This document shows, one piece after another, positions 52,431 to 61,892 of a stretch of 64,000 nucleotides of DNA. The position numbers were made by a program, and so were the translations under genes. Source of the DNA: Psychrosphaera haliotis (GTDB lineage: Bacteria; Pseudomonadota; Gammaproteobacteria; Enterobacterales; Alteromonadaceae). The stretch is from assembly GCF_039523615.1 (NCBI RefSeq), contig NZ_BAAAFQ010000001.1, positions 511,619-575,618 on the forward strand, written 5' to 3'. Numbering within the stretch: position 1 is the stretch's first letter; each line of letters begins with the position of its first letter. Below the pieces are notes generated by a model, which did no database searches, was not told the DNA's origin, and saw nothing but the letters and a program-made list of their open reading frames with translations.

Positions 52431-53600
52431 ATGATCAGTTCATTTTCATCACTAAACTTCAACCTTGGCGAAACCGTAGACATGATCCGCGACACAGTAA
52501 ACGCCTTTGCTCGCGACGAAATTGCGCCTCGCGCTGAACAAATAGATCACGACAACGAATTCCCAAGAGACTTATGGCGTAAATTTGGTGAGCTAGGCTT
52601 ACTAGGCATGACAGTAGAAGAGCAATATGGCGGTTCGGACTTAGGTTACTTAGAACACGTTGTTGCAATGCAAGAAATTAGTCGTGCCTCTGCATCTGTT
52701 GGCCTTAGCTACGGCGCAATGTCTAACTTGTGCTTAAACCAATTAAGCAAAAACGGTTCACATGAACAAAAATTAAAATATCTTCCAAAACTTTGTTCTG
52801 GCGAGCACGTAGGTGCATTAGCTATGTCTGAGCCTAATGCCGGTTCTGATGTGGTAAGCATGAAACTTAAAGCTGAGAAAAAAGGCGATAAGTACATTCT
52901 TAACGGTAACAAAATGTGGATCACAAACGGTCCAGACGCTGATGTTTACGTTATTTACGCAAAAACAGACCTTAATGCCGGCTCTAAAGGTATTACCGCG
53001 TTTATTGTTGAGCGTGACTACCCTGGTTTCTCTCGTCACCAGAAGCTAGATAAATTAGGTATGCGTGGTTCAAACACTTGTGAATTAGTATTTGAAGACT
53101 GTGAAGTACCTGCAGAAAATATTTTAGGCCATGAAAACAAAGGCGTTCGCGTACTTATGTCTGGTTTAGATTATGAGCGCGTGGTTTTATCTGGTGGCCC
53201 ACTAGGTATCATGGATGCATGTATGGACATCGTGGTTCCTTACATTCACGACCGCAAACAGTTTGGTCAATCTATTGGTGAATTCCAGCTAGTACAAGGC
53301 AAAGTTGCAGACATGTATACCGGCATGCAAGCGGCTAAGTCTTATGTATACGCAGTGGCTCAAGCCTGTGACCGTGGTGAAACAACTCGTAAAGATGCAG
53401 CAGCGGTTATTTTATACTCTGCTGAATTAGCCACCAAAATGGCACTTGATGCGATTCAACTATTAGGTGGTAACGGTTACATCAACGAATTCCCAACAGG
53501 ACGTTTATTACGTGATGCTAAGCTGTATGAAATTGGTGCTGGCACGTCAGAAATTCGCCGTATGCTTATTGGCCGCGAATTATTCAACGAATCTAACTAA
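52431..53600 (+). CDS. ivd: Isovaleryl-CoA dehydrogenase
   Basis: This FAD acyl-CoA dehydrogenase (LiuA) converts isovaleryl-CoA to 3-methylcrotonyl-CoA. The signatures are ALAMSEPNAGSDVVSMKLKA and DAIQLLGGNGYINEFPTGRL, with LYEIGAGTSEIRRMLIGREL at the end. Glu in LDYERVVLSGG is the catalytic base position typical of isovaleryl enzymes. 389 residues. It follows liuR by 81 bases. Confidence 0.95.
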   Translation: MISSFSSLNFNLGETVDMIRDTVNAFARDEIAPRAEQIDHDNEFPRDLWRKFGELGLLGMTVEEQYGGSDLGYLEHVVAMQEISRASASVGLSYGAMSNLCLNQLSKNGSHEQKLKYLPKLCSGEHVGALAMSEPNAGSDVVSMKLKAEKKGDKYILNGNKMWITNGPDADVYVIYAKTDLNAGSKGITAFIVERDYPGFSRHQKLDKLGMRGSNTCELVFEDCEVPAENILGHENKGVRVLMSGLDYERVVLSGGPLGIMDACMDIVVPYIHDRKQFGQSIGEFQLVQGKVADMYTGMQAAKSYVYAVAQACDRGETTRKDAAAVILYSAELATKMALDAIQLLGGNGYINEFPTGRLLRDAKLYEIGAGTSEIRRMLIGRELFNESN

Positions 53601-53695
53601 GTTTAATTTTTGAAAATGACAAAGACTAAGAGGTTATGTGTTTTAAACAGACCTCTTTGTTTTATTCCAGTTAACCTGAATACGAAGATAAAATT

Positions 53696-55306
53696 ATGGC
53701 TAAGATCACAAGTAAGGTAAATCCTCGCTCGCAAGAATTTTTGGATAAGCAAAATGCCATGCAGGCTGTTGTTGATGATGTTCAACAAAACGTAAATAAA
53801 ATTAAATTAGGTGGTGGTGAGAAGTCTAAAGCTCGCCATGAATCACGCGGCAAACTTTTTGTTCGTGACCGCATTGAAAAGCTAATCGACCCAGGCTCTG
53901 CCTTTTTAGAAGTCGGTCAGTTTGCTGGTTTTGATGTGTACGATGACTACACACCATGTGCTGGCGTTGTTGCGGGTGTTGGCCGAGTATCTGGCGTTGA
54001 ATGCATGATCATTGGTAACGACGCCACTGTTAAAGGCGGTACTTACTATCCGCTTACCGTTAAAAAACATTTACGCGCTCAAGAAATAGCAGAGCGTTGT
54101 CACCTACCCTGTATTTACTTAGTTGATTCAGGTGGCGCTAACCTTCCTCAGCAAGACGATGTATTCCCGGACAAAAATCACTTTGGTCGTATTTTCTTTA
54201 ATCAAGCTAATATGTCAGCCAAAGGCATTCCACAAATAGCTGTGGTTATGGGCCTTTGTACCGCAGGTGGTGCATATGTACCGGCTATGGCTGATGAAAG
54301 TATTATCGTAAAAGAACAAGGCACTATTTTCTTAGCGGGTCCTCCACTTGTTAAAGCGGCAACGGGCGAAGAAGTGTCTGCTGAAGAGCTGGGCGGCGCA
54401 GACGTACATTGTAAAATTTCGGGTGTGGCAGATCATTACGCACAAAATGACGAGCACGCGTTGCAAATTGCTCGAAGCTGTATTGCCAGAACCAACCGCA
54501 ATAAAAACCTTCAAGTCCTTAATACAAAACCTTCAGAAGAGCCACTTTACGATGCCAAAGAGCTTTATGGCATTGTAGGTACCGACTTGAAAAAACCATT
54601 TGATGTTAAAGAAGTTATCGCTCGTATCGTTGACGGCTCTGACTTTGATGAATTTAAACAGCATTACGGCGCAACGTTAGTATGTGGTTTTGCCCGTATT
54701 TTTGGTAACCCGGTTGGTATTGTTGCGAACAACGGCATCCTATTTTCTGAATCTGCTGAAAAAGGCGCTCACTTTATTGAATTGTGTTCACAGCGCAAAA
54801 TACCTTTATTGTTCTTACAAAACATTACTGGCTTTATGGTTGGTAAAAAATATGAACATCAAGGTATCGCCAAACACGGTGCAAAAATGGTTATGGCGGT
54901 GTCTTGTGCAAAAGTGCCTAAATTCACCGTATTGATTGGTGGCTCTTATGGTGCCGGTAACTACGGCATGTGTGGTCGCGCTTATGACCCAACGATGATG
55001 TGGATGTGGCCAAATTCTCGTATTTCAGTTATGGGTGGCGAACAAGCTGCAGGCGTAATGGCACAAGTAACCAAAGACGGTATGGCTCGTCGTGGTGAAT
55101 CTTGGACTGACGAGCAGGAAGCGGAATTTAAAAAGCCAATTGCAGATCAGTACGAAAAACAAGGTCATCCTTATTATGCATCTGGCCGATTATGGGACGA
55201 TGGCATTATTGACCCTGCACAAACTCGTATGACCGTTGGTTTAGCTTTATCAGCGTCATTAAATGCACCAATTGAGGACACTAAATTTGGTGTCTTCAGA
55301 ATGTAA
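53696..55306 (+). CDS. liuB: Methylcrotonyl-CoA carboxylase, carboxyltransferase subunit
   Basis: This subunit transfers CO2 from biotin to 3-methylcrotonyl-CoA. The 536 residues have the acyl-CoA carboxyltransferase N and C domains, with HLPCIYLVDSGGANLPQQDD, FNQANMSAKGIPQIAVVMG and GSYGAGNYGMCGRAYDPTMM. The pattern matches MccB more than PccB. It lies between ivd and liuC; the biotin-carrying partner is LiuD. Confidence 0.95.
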   Translation: MAKITSKVNPRSQEFLDKQNAMQAVVDDVQQNVNKIKLGGGEKSKARHESRGKLFVRDRIEKLIDPGSAFLEVGQFAGFDVYDDYTPCAGVVAGVGRVSGVECMIIGNDATVKGGTYYPLTVKKHLRAQEIAERCHLPCIYLVDSGGANLPQQDDVFPDKNHFGRIFFNQANMSAKGIPQIAVVMGLCTAGGAYVPAMADESIIVKEQGTIFLAGPPLVKAATGEEVSAEELGGADVHCKISGVADHYAQNDEHALQIARSCIARTNRNKNLQVLNTKPSEEPLYDAKELYGIVGTDLKKPFDVKEVIARIVDGSDFDEFKQHYGATLVCGFARIFGNPVGIVANNGILFSESAEKGAHFIELCSQRKIPLLFLQNITGFMVGKKYEHQGIAKHGAKMVMAVSCAKVPKFTVLIGGSYGAGNYGMCGRAYDPTMMWMWPNSRISVMGGEQAAGVMAQVTKDGMARRGESWTDEQEAEFKKPIADQYEKQGHPYYASGRLWDDGIIDPAQTRMTVGLALSASLNAPIEDTKFGVFRM

Positions 55307-55319
55307 TTGGAGCCTAATT

Positions 55320-56192
55320 ATGAGTTCAAATAAAGTAGACAACGCAGCTTTAAATACAGAACAGTCTGGATCTGCAGTGCTTGTTCATATGGATGAGCGC
55401 GGCGTAGCAACCGTGACGTTAAATCGACCGGCAAAACATAATGCCTTTGACGATGCAATTATCTGTGATTTAACCGCTGCCTTTCAAGCCATTCAGCAAA
55501 ACCCAGAAGCAAGAGTATTAGTGCTTGCTTCTAACGGTAAAAGCTTTAGTGCCGGCGCAGACTTATCATGGATGAAACGCATGGCGGGTTATTCATATGA
55601 AGAAAACCTGCAGGACGCAAAAGCCTTAGCTGAAATGTTACGTGTGCTTAATTTTATGTCCATTCCAACCATTGCAAAAGTGCAAGGTGCCGCCTTTGGT
55701 GGAGCAGTTGGTTTAGTGGCCTGTTGTGACATGGCCGTTGCGTCCGACCGAGCTAGCTTTTGTTTAAGTGAAGTCAAACTAGGATTGATTCCAGCAACCA
55801 TTAGTCCGTATGTGGTTGATGCTATTGGTGCTCGCGCGTCACGTCGATATTTTCAAACGGCGGAACGTTTTTCGGCAGAAGCAGCAAAACAACTTAATTT
55901 AGTGAGTGAAGTTACCTCATTAGAGCAATTAGACGACCAAGTAGAAGCTATGATTGGCACGTTATTAGCCAATGGTCCTGTAGCAATGAAAGCCGCAAAA
56001 CAGTTAGTTTTTGATGTGCAAAACTTTGATGCGTCTACCAAAGGACTAGAGCAAGGCTCAGCGTTGATTAACGATACCAGCGAGCGTATTGCCGCTATAA
56101 GAGTATCGGAAGAAGGCCAAGAAGGCTTAACCGCTTTCTTTGATAAACGCAGTGCCAACTGGACACAATCGACTCCGTCAGATAAGGGTTAA
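55320..56192 (+). CDS. liuC: Methylglutaconyl-CoA hydratase
   Basis: A crotonase-fold enzyme that hydrates 3-methylglutaconyl-CoA to HMG-CoA. The oxyanion loops are KSFSAGADLSWMKRMAGYS and AAFGGAVGLVACCDMAVAS, followed by CLSEVKLGLIPATISPYVV. The ATG at 55320 follows liuB by 13 bases; the longer frame runs back into liuB. 290 residues. The start of liuD lies at its stop. Confidence 0.93.
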   Translation: MSSNKVDNAALNTEQSGSAVLVHMDERGVATVTLNRPAKHNAFDDAIICDLTAAFQAIQQNPEARVLVLASNGKSFSAGADLSWMKRMAGYSYEENLQDAKALAEMLRVLNFMSIPTIAKVQGAAFGGAVGLVACCDMAVASDRASFCLSEVKLGLIPATISPYVVDAIGARASRRYFQTAERFSAEAAKQLNLVSEVTSLEQLDDQVEAMIGTLLANGPVAMKAAKQLVFDVQNFDASTKGLEQGSALINDTSERIAAIRVSEEGQEGLTAFFDKRSANWTQSTPSDKG

Positions 56193-56203
56193 TGGAATTT
56201 CTT

Positions 56204-58225
56204 ATGTTTAATAAAATTTTAATAGCAAACCGAGGCGAAATCGCCTGTCGTGTTATCGAAACGGCCCATAAAATGGGTATTCGTTGTGTGGCTGTTTACT
56301 CTGAAGCTGACGCGGATTCTCGTCATGTCAGTATGGCAGACGAAGCGTTCTTAATTGGTCCAGCACCGAGCAAGGACTCATACTTAAAATACGAAACCAT
56401 TATTGACGTTGCCAAAAAAGCGGGCGCACAAGCTATTCACCCTGGTTATGGATTTTTGTCTGAAAACTCATTATTTGCCCAAGCCTGTGCAGACAATGAT
56501 ATTGTTTTTATTGGACCTCCAATTGGTGCCATCGAAGCCATGGGATCAAAAAGTGCCGCTAAGATCATCATGGAAAAAGCCAATGTACCATTAGTACCTG
56601 GTTACCATGGCGACAATCAAGACCCAGCATTCCTAAAAGCTGAATCTGCAAAAATTGGCTACCCGCAATTATTAAAAGCAGCTTACGGCGGCGGTGGTAA
56701 AGGGATGCGCATTGTTGAAAATGAAAAAGAATTTGACGATGCCCTCGCCTCAGCTAAACGTGAAGCCATTAATGGTTTTGGCAACGACAAAATGCTTATT
56801 GAGCGTTATTTAACAAAACCTCGCCACGTTGAAATACAAGTATTCTGTGACCAACATGGCAATGGTGTTTATTTGGCAGAGCGCGACTGCTCTGTGCAAC
56901 GTCGTCACCAAAAAGTGATTGAAGAAGCGCCAGCACCTGGTTTACCAACAGAAATACGCATCGCCATGGGTGAAGCTGCTGTTAGAGCCGCGCAAGCAAT
57001 TGATTACGAAGGGGCCGGTACGGTTGAGTTTCTATATGACGTAGACGGGTCTTTCTACTTCATGGAAATGAATACACGTCTGCAAGTTGAACACCCTGTA
57101 ACTGAAATGATCACAGGTCAAGATTTAGTTCAGTGGCAATTACAAATTGCTTCAGGCGAATCACTGCCGATATCGCAACAAGACGTAGCGGTTAATGGAC
57201 ACGCTTTTGAAGTACGTATTTATGCTGAAGATCCAGACAACGACTTTTTACCGGCCACGGGTCACCTTCATTATTTGCGTCAGCCTGAGCAAAATCGTCA
57301 CGTGCGAGTTGATACGGGCGTTCGTGAGAACGACGAAGTGTCGACCTTTTACGACCCAATGATCGCTAAGCTAATTGTGTGGGATGAAAATCGTGAACGT
57401 GCCTTACAACGAATGTTGCGCGCTTTAGATGACTATCGTATTGCCGGTGTTACCACCAACTTAGCGTTTTTAGCCAGCCTACTTGAGCATAAGTCATTTC
57501 AAGCTGCAGACTTAGACACCAACTTTATTACTAAACACAACGATGACTTGTTTGTTTCTAAAACAAAAAACCAAGAACAGTCCTTAGCGTTAGTAGCCTT
57601 GTATCAATTGTTAAAACAAGCCAACGATAATGCGACTCTTGCTGAGACATCGAGTGATCCATTCTCTCCTTGGCATGGATTTACCGGTTGGAAAGTCAAC
57701 GAAGCCCAGCAATTTACCGTGAAGTTAACCGATGAATCTGGTGAAGCGCATGTGATATCAGCGGAACAAGTTGATAATGCTTATACGATGGCGATAGCTG
57801 GTAATGATAGCGTTACCGATAGTAAATTGGTTGTCACTGGTACACTAACCAATGATGAATTAGTGGCCTCTATTGATGGTCATCAAATTAACGTCACCAT
57901 TGCTGACTTTGACAATAAACTAACGGTATTTAACAACAAAGATATAACAACGTTCACTAAAGACGTTCCTGTTGACTATGCCAATGCCGAGCTAGAACAA
58001 GGTGGCGGTTTAACGGCCCCAATGAACGGCACATTAGTTGACGTTATGGTGAGTGCGGGTGACAAGGTTGCTGCAGAACAAAACCTGATCATCATGGAAG
58101 CCATGAAAATGGAGTACACAATCAAAGCGCCAAAAAACGGTGTGGTGAAAGAAGTGTTTTTTGCGCCGGGTGATTTAGTAGCAGACGGCGCAGAGCTTAT
58201 TGCAATTGAATACGAAGAGGAATAG
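56204..58225 (+). CDS. liuD: Methylcrotonyl-CoA carboxylase, biotin-carboxylase subunit
   Basis: This subunit carboxylates its own biotin with ATP and bicarbonate. The biotin carboxylase domain begins MFNKILIANRGEIACRVIET, with YGGGGKGMRIV as the ATP loop and MEMNTRLQVEHPVTEMITG. A linker (about residues 450-590) leads to the biotinyl domain, with the biotin lysine in MEAMKMEYTIKAP. The start at 56204 has GGA seven bases upstream; the ATG at 56192 overlaps the liuC stop and is possible. 673 residues. Confidence 0.95.
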   Translation: MFNKILIANRGEIACRVIETAHKMGIRCVAVYSEADADSRHVSMADEAFLIGPAPSKDSYLKYETIIDVAKKAGAQAIHPGYGFLSENSLFAQACADNDIVFIGPPIGAIEAMGSKSAAKIIMEKANVPLVPGYHGDNQDPAFLKAESAKIGYPQLLKAAYGGGGKGMRIVENEKEFDDALASAKREAINGFGNDKMLIERYLTKPRHVEIQVFCDQHGNGVYLAERDCSVQRRHQKVIEEAPAPGLPTEIRIAMGEAAVRAAQAIDYEGAGTVEFLYDVDGSFYFMEMNTRLQVEHPVTEMITGQDLVQWQLQIASGESLPISQQDVAVNGHAFEVRIYAEDPDNDFLPATGHLHYLRQPEQNRHVRVDTGVRENDEVSTFYDPMIAKLIVWDENRERALQRMLRALDDYRIAGVTTNLAFLASLLEHKSFQAADLDTNFITKHNDDLFVSKTKNQEQSLALVALYQLLKQANDNATLAETSSDPFSPWHGFTGWKVNEAQQFTVKLTDESGEAHVISAEQVDNAYTMAIAGNDSVTDSKLVVTGTLTNDELVASIDGHQINVTIADFDNKLTVFNNKDITTFTKDVPVDYANAELEQGGGLTAPMNGTLVDVMVSAGDKVAAEQNLIIMEAMKMEYTIKAPKNGVVKEVFFAPGDLVADGAELIAIEYEEE

Positions 58226-58227
58226 TT

Positions 58228-59142
58228 ATGACCATAGTGATGAGTAATAGTTTTCCTGAGTCAGTAAAAATTGTAGAAGTTGGCCCTCGAGATGGTTTGC
58301 AAAACGAAGTGCCAGTGAGCATCGAAGATAAAGTCACATTAATTAATGACTTATCTGGAACTGGTCTAAGTGTTATTGAAGCAGGTTCATTTGTGTCACC
58401 TAAATGGGTGCCGCAAATGGCGGGCTCTGCAGAAATATATAGCATGATCAATCAAGTTGATGGAATCAACTACCCTGCTCTCACACCTAACATGAAAGGT
58501 TATGAGGCTGCAGTAGCCGCAGGCGTTAAAGAAGTGGCTATTTTTGGTGCGGCAAGCGAAGCGTTTAGTCAAAAGAATATCAACTGTTCAATTGAAGAGA
58601 GCTTAGCCCGTTTTCAACCAATAATGGAACGCGCTGAACAAGATGGTATTCGCGTTCGTGGTTACGTTTCCTGTGTGCTTGGCTGTCCTTATGAAGGTGA
58701 AGTGGACGTAGCAAAAGTAGTAGAGGTTGCTCGTACACTTTATGAAATGGGTTGTTATGAAATTTCACTAGGCGATACCATTGGTGTAGGTACCCCAGAG
58801 AAAGCAAAAGCAATGCTAGCAGCTGTAGCTCAAGCGGTTCCAATGGAATGCCTTGCTGTTCATTTTCATGATACTTACGGACAAGCATTAGCAAACATAT
58901 ACGCGTGTTTAGAGTTAGGCGTTAGCGTCATAGACTCTGCCGTGGCAGGATTGGGCGGTTGTCCTTATGCTAAAGGTGCATCCGGCAACGTAGCGTCTGA
59001 AGACGTGGTATACATGCTTAATGGTCTCAACATAAAACACGGTGTAGACCTTCAGAAGCTTGCGGAAACTGGCGCTAAGATTTGCACAGCGCTCGGTAAA
59101 AGCGGCAACTCTAAGGTTGCGACAGCTCTGTTAACCAAGTAA
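58228..59142 (+). CDS. liuE: Hydroxymethylglutaryl-CoA lyase
   Basis: This TIM-barrel enzyme cleaves HMG-CoA to acetoacetate and acetyl-CoA, the last step of leucine breakdown. VEVGPRDGLQNE, the catalytic cysteine block SAVAGLGGCPYAKGASGNV and VHFHDTYGQALANIYACLE are the signatures. 304 residues. It follows liuD by 2 bases. No acetoacetate:CoA transferase gene follows. Confidence 0.96.
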   Translation: MTIVMSNSFPESVKIVEVGPRDGLQNEVPVSIEDKVTLINDLSGTGLSVIEAGSFVSPKWVPQMAGSAEIYSMINQVDGINYPALTPNMKGYEAAVAAGVKEVAIFGAASEAFSQKNINCSIEESLARFQPIMERAEQDGIRVRGYVSCVLGCPYEGEVDVAKVVEVARTLYEMGCYEISLGDTIGVGTPEKAKAMLAAVAQAVPMECLAVHFHDTYGQALANIYACLELGVSVIDSAVAGLGGCPYAKGASGNVASEDVVYMLNGLNIKHGVDLQKLAETGAKICTALGKSGNSKVATALLTK

Positions 59143-59171
59143 TAAGTGCTACGAGATTTAGTTTAGTTAAT

Positions 59172-59214
59172 TGGTTTAATTAATTATTTGGTTTAGTTAG
59201 CTGGTTTAGTTAGT
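59172..59214 (+). repeat. Imperfect 13-bp tandem repeats after liuE
   Basis: Three near-identical units start with TGGTTTA: TGGTTTAATTAAT (59172), TGGTTTAGTTAGC (59189) and TGGTTTAGTTAGT (59202), with a 4-base TATT spacer after the first. They lie between liuE and its terminator. Confidence 0.75.
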
Positions 59215-59218
59215 TAAG

Positions 59219-59245
59219 AAAAGCGGGCGCCAAGTCCGCTTTTTC
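59219..59245 (+). terminator. Terminator of the liu operon
   Basis: AAAAGCGG and CCGCTTTT form an 8-bp stem with a 9-base loop, ending in a T run, about 75 bases after the liuE stop. The A-rich upstream arm could also terminate leftward transcripts. Confidence 0.65.
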
Positions 59246-59363
59246 ATTTTTAGCTGTTTATTCATCTTTTATGATCTTACTTTCAACATAACCAGCTATT
59301 AATTCGCCATAAAAGCGTTATTATTTATCACCTAATAAATAAAACTAAAGAAGCGTACCACAA

Positions 59364-59864
59364 ATGATTTTCACCACTGAGCGGCTAGTAGTGCGCGAAT
59401 TAACTATTCAGGACGCTCCTTTTATATTCAATCTTTTAAATACCGAAGGTTTTAAGAAAAACATTGGTGATAGAGGTATTGATACCCTCGAAAAAGCTAA
59501 ACTTGAGATCGACACCCGATACACAACTAGTTACCCCAACTTTGGCTTTTTTGTTGTGGAAGATGCAGTTACTGGCCAAGCCTATGGTGGCGTTACGTTA
59601 ATAGACAGAGACTCTCTAGAATATCCAGATTTGGGATATGCCTTTCTACCGGAATTTAACGGACAAGGTTTTGCATTTGAAGCCAGCCTGGGCCTAGCAA
59701 AATGGGCAAATGAAAAAGGGTTTAGCACCTTGTGTGCAATCGTCCAATCAGACAATGTGCCATCAATATCATTGCTTAAAAAGCTAGGCTTTACTTTTAG
59801 CGGTACTAAAAAAATGGAAAACCCAGAAGAGATCCTCGATTATTACCTTCGAATAGCGGACTAA
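59364..59864 (+). CDS. GNAT N-acetyltransferase (RimJ/RimL type)
   Basis: A 166-residue GNAT protein. TERLVVRELTIQDAPFIFNL at the start, YGGVTLIDRD, the acetyl-CoA loop in LGYAFLPEFNGQGFAFEASL and IVQSDNVPSISLLKKLGFTF match the RimJ/RimL group that acetylates ribosomal proteins, small molecules or drugs. It is 6 bases before the MFS gene, so the two may share a transcript and a substrate. Confidence 0.88.
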   Translation: MIFTTERLVVRELTIQDAPFIFNLLNTEGFKKNIGDRGIDTLEKAKLEIDTRYTTSYPNFGFFVVEDAVTGQAYGGVTLIDRDSLEYPDLGYAFLPEFNGQGFAFEASLGLAKWANEKGFSTLCAIVQSDNVPSISLLKKLGFTFSGTKKMENPEEILDYYLRIAD

Positions 59865-59870
59865 AAAAGA

Positions 59871-61226
59871 ATGCAGTCAGATATTTCAATTCAACGTCTA
59901 AAGCAGTTCCCCCCGTTAATGTGGATTCTTTTGTTTGGCTCATTCATTACACGCGGTAGTTTTTATATGGTGTGGCCATTTTTGGCAGTGATCCTATACG
60001 AGCGCTTTGGTTTATCCGCTACTGAAGTAGGATTAATATTATCTTCGGCTGCTTTTGTTTCCGTTGGCGTTAGTTTTATTGGCAGTGCCCTTTCAGATAA
60101 GTTTGGCCGACATTTAATGATGTATGGAACCGGGCTTTTATACATTGTCTCCTTTGCTTTACTCGCTGAAGCTGATTCCGTTGTTAGTTTTATCGTGGTA
60201 ATTACACTCTGCTCAGTGGCATCTTCACTTTGGCGCCCTCTTACCTCTGCGTTAATTGGAGACATAATTGAAAACAGCCAGACTAGAGAATTGGCTATGC
60301 AATCGCTCTATTTTATAGTGAACGTAGGTTGTGCCATTGGCCCTATTGCTGGCGTTTGGTTGGGTTTAACTGGCGAACAGTCGAGTTTTTACATCACCAC
60401 CTACGCATTTGCAATCTTGCTCATTTTACTATTTTGGGGTTTTGGAAACCAAAAAAAGAAAGAGCTATCTCGCGATGTGAATATAGAAGTGAATAGCGAG
60501 TTTACAACGCCAACAATCACTCCCCTTTCTCAGAATATTGATGGGGGCTATGCTCAGGAACAGGAACAGAAAAAAGAGCAAGAAAAGTTTCCTAGTTCGG
60601 GAGAGGATTTGGAAAAGCCAACATTTAAGCAAACGTTAAATGTACTTAAAAACGATAAATTATTTCAATGTCTTATATTTGCTAATGTCATTTGCATGTT
60701 CATCTACGGACAAATGGATAGTTCTTTAGTGCAGTATCTCACTCGTGCTGAAGTACCTAATTTGCTCGAGCTTATATCTTCCATTATTTTTACCAACGCT
60801 ATCATTATTATTAGCTTTCAGTTCATCTTACTAAGGTTGATGCGTCGCCAAAGTTTAATCACAAGAGTTAAGATAGGGCTATTGTTACTCTCCGCTTCGC
60901 AGTTTTGGATCGCGGTCAATCCATTGACTTTATTTTGGGGCTTCATAGGCGCAACAATTGTCATGAGTTTGGCTGAAGCTATTCTGTTTCCAACAATGAA
61001 CGTGCATATTGACCGAATTGCTCCTGCCCACCTGAGAGGTGCTTACTTTGGAGCCGCTTCCATTTATGAGTTTGGATTTGCATTAGCGCCATTAGGCGGC
61101 GGTTTGATACTAGATTACCTTAACGGATTCTGGTTATTTACTTTTGCTGGAGCTCTAACATTTATCGTTATTTATCTTTATCATATCTTAGAAAAATTAC
61201 CTCGCGGTTTCACCCCAAGAGCATAA
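59871..61226 (+). CDS. Major facilitator superfamily transporter
   Basis: A 451-residue inner-membrane transporter with about twelve helices. The N-terminal half has FITRGSFYMVWPFLAVILYE and the family loop ALSDKFGRHLMMYGTG; a long charged cytoplasmic loop (about residues 193-255, with the Gln/Glu/Lys run QEQEQKKEQEK) joins the halves. It resembles drug or small-molecule efflux MFS proteins; the substrate is unknown. It is the last ordinary chromosomal gene before the cassette array. Confidence 0.87.
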   Translation: MQSDISIQRLKQFPPLMWILLFGSFITRGSFYMVWPFLAVILYERFGLSATEVGLILSSAAFVSVGVSFIGSALSDKFGRHLMMYGTGLLYIVSFALLAEADSVVSFIVVITLCSVASSLWRPLTSALIGDIIENSQTRELAMQSLYFIVNVGCAIGPIAGVWLGLTGEQSSFYITTYAFAILLILLFWGFGNQKKKELSRDVNIEVNSEFTTPTITPLSQNIDGGYAQEQEQKKEQEKFPSSGEDLEKPTFKQTLNVLKNDKLFQCLIFANVICMFIYGQMDSSLVQYLTRAEVPNLLELISSIIFTNAIIIISFQFILLRLMRRQSLITRVKIGLLLLSASQFWIAVNPLTLFWGFIGATIVMSLAEAILFPTMNVHIDRIAPAHLRGAYFGAASIYEFGFALAPLGGGLILDYLNGFWLFTFAGALTFIVIYLYHILEKLPRGFTPRA

Positions 61227-61506
61227 GGGACCTAAAAACAAAGCGAGAACGCACTTGTTAACAATAACAACCAAGCGTATTTTTAAAGCATTGAATTAAA
61301 GAGATTTTCCAGACACCCAAAAATAAAACCGAGACTCTCATTCGCATGTATAACTTCCCTTAGGGTCGGTTTGAATTTTAAACAACTGGCTAGCTTCGAT
61401 GCCAAAACTATTGTAGAGTCTTGATATTAGTAAATTAAAAAAAAGTACAGTGTTTACCGACCTCCCAATCCCCTCGGACTTATACGGAGTTACCGATAAT
61501 ACGCTG
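61227..61506. other. Gene-free junction before the cassette array
   Basis: These 280 bases hold no supported gene. A 7-bp inverted repeat AAACCGA/TCGGTTT (61326-61332 with 61366-61372) encloses a 33-base loop and could be a weak end of the MFS transcript. GTTACCG at 61489 and GTTATAAC at 61506 look like integron core sites, the second being the left end of the first cassette. No integrase or attI that I could recognise is present. Confidence 0.5.
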
Positions 61507-61871
61507 TTATAACGACGGTAGGAATGAAGCTCAACAGCCAATTGTTAAACTGGACTCAGTTCGGCAAAATACTGGACTTGAGGTACGTTGTTTTACGAAA
61601 TATTTCATGGTATTTCTAAGCGCAGTGAATACTGATTAGAAGCTAGCTTCGATAAGGTATTCGCCTCGATTAGAAATAGTAGGTAAAAGGAACTCTCAGT
61701 GTCATTTTTATTCTGAGCTGACAAGTGCATTAAATGCCGGTATTCCTGACAGACCGAAGTGTACCGTCGAAATAACAAGCGCATAAAGCTGACTCACCTT
61801 GTGTGCCAGATTTTTGCATAAGAGAAACGGCGCAAAAATGCGTCCCACATTGCTCGCTGCTTATACGGGCG
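61507..61871 (+). repeat. ORF-less cassette A, copy 1
   Basis: A 365-base cassette with no long reading frame. It is nearly identical to 62314-62677. Minus-strand frames of about 40 codons exist but are broken in the other copy, so coding is unlikely. Confidence 0.85.
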
Positions 61872-61877
61872 TTAGGC
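61770..61877 (+). other. attC site of cassette A, copy 1
   Basis: About 108 bases. The first arm AAATAAC + GCGCATAAAGC pairs with the closing arm GCTGCTTATACGGGC + GTTAGGC. Inner arms (GATTTTTGC with GCAAAAATGC) extend the imperfect hairpin. The crossover is after G61871. Confidence 0.8.
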
Positions 61878-61892
61878 TTACAAGGAAAGTAT

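Noticed and set aside
61338..61541. 67-codon minus-strand frame at the array boundary
   Set aside because: It crosses the cassette junction, has no ribosome site and encodes no recognisable sequence.
61600..61737. 41-codon minus-strand frame in cassette A copy 1
   Set aside because: Copy 2 lacks the ATG and has a one-base deletion that breaks the frame, so it is not conserved as coding sequence.
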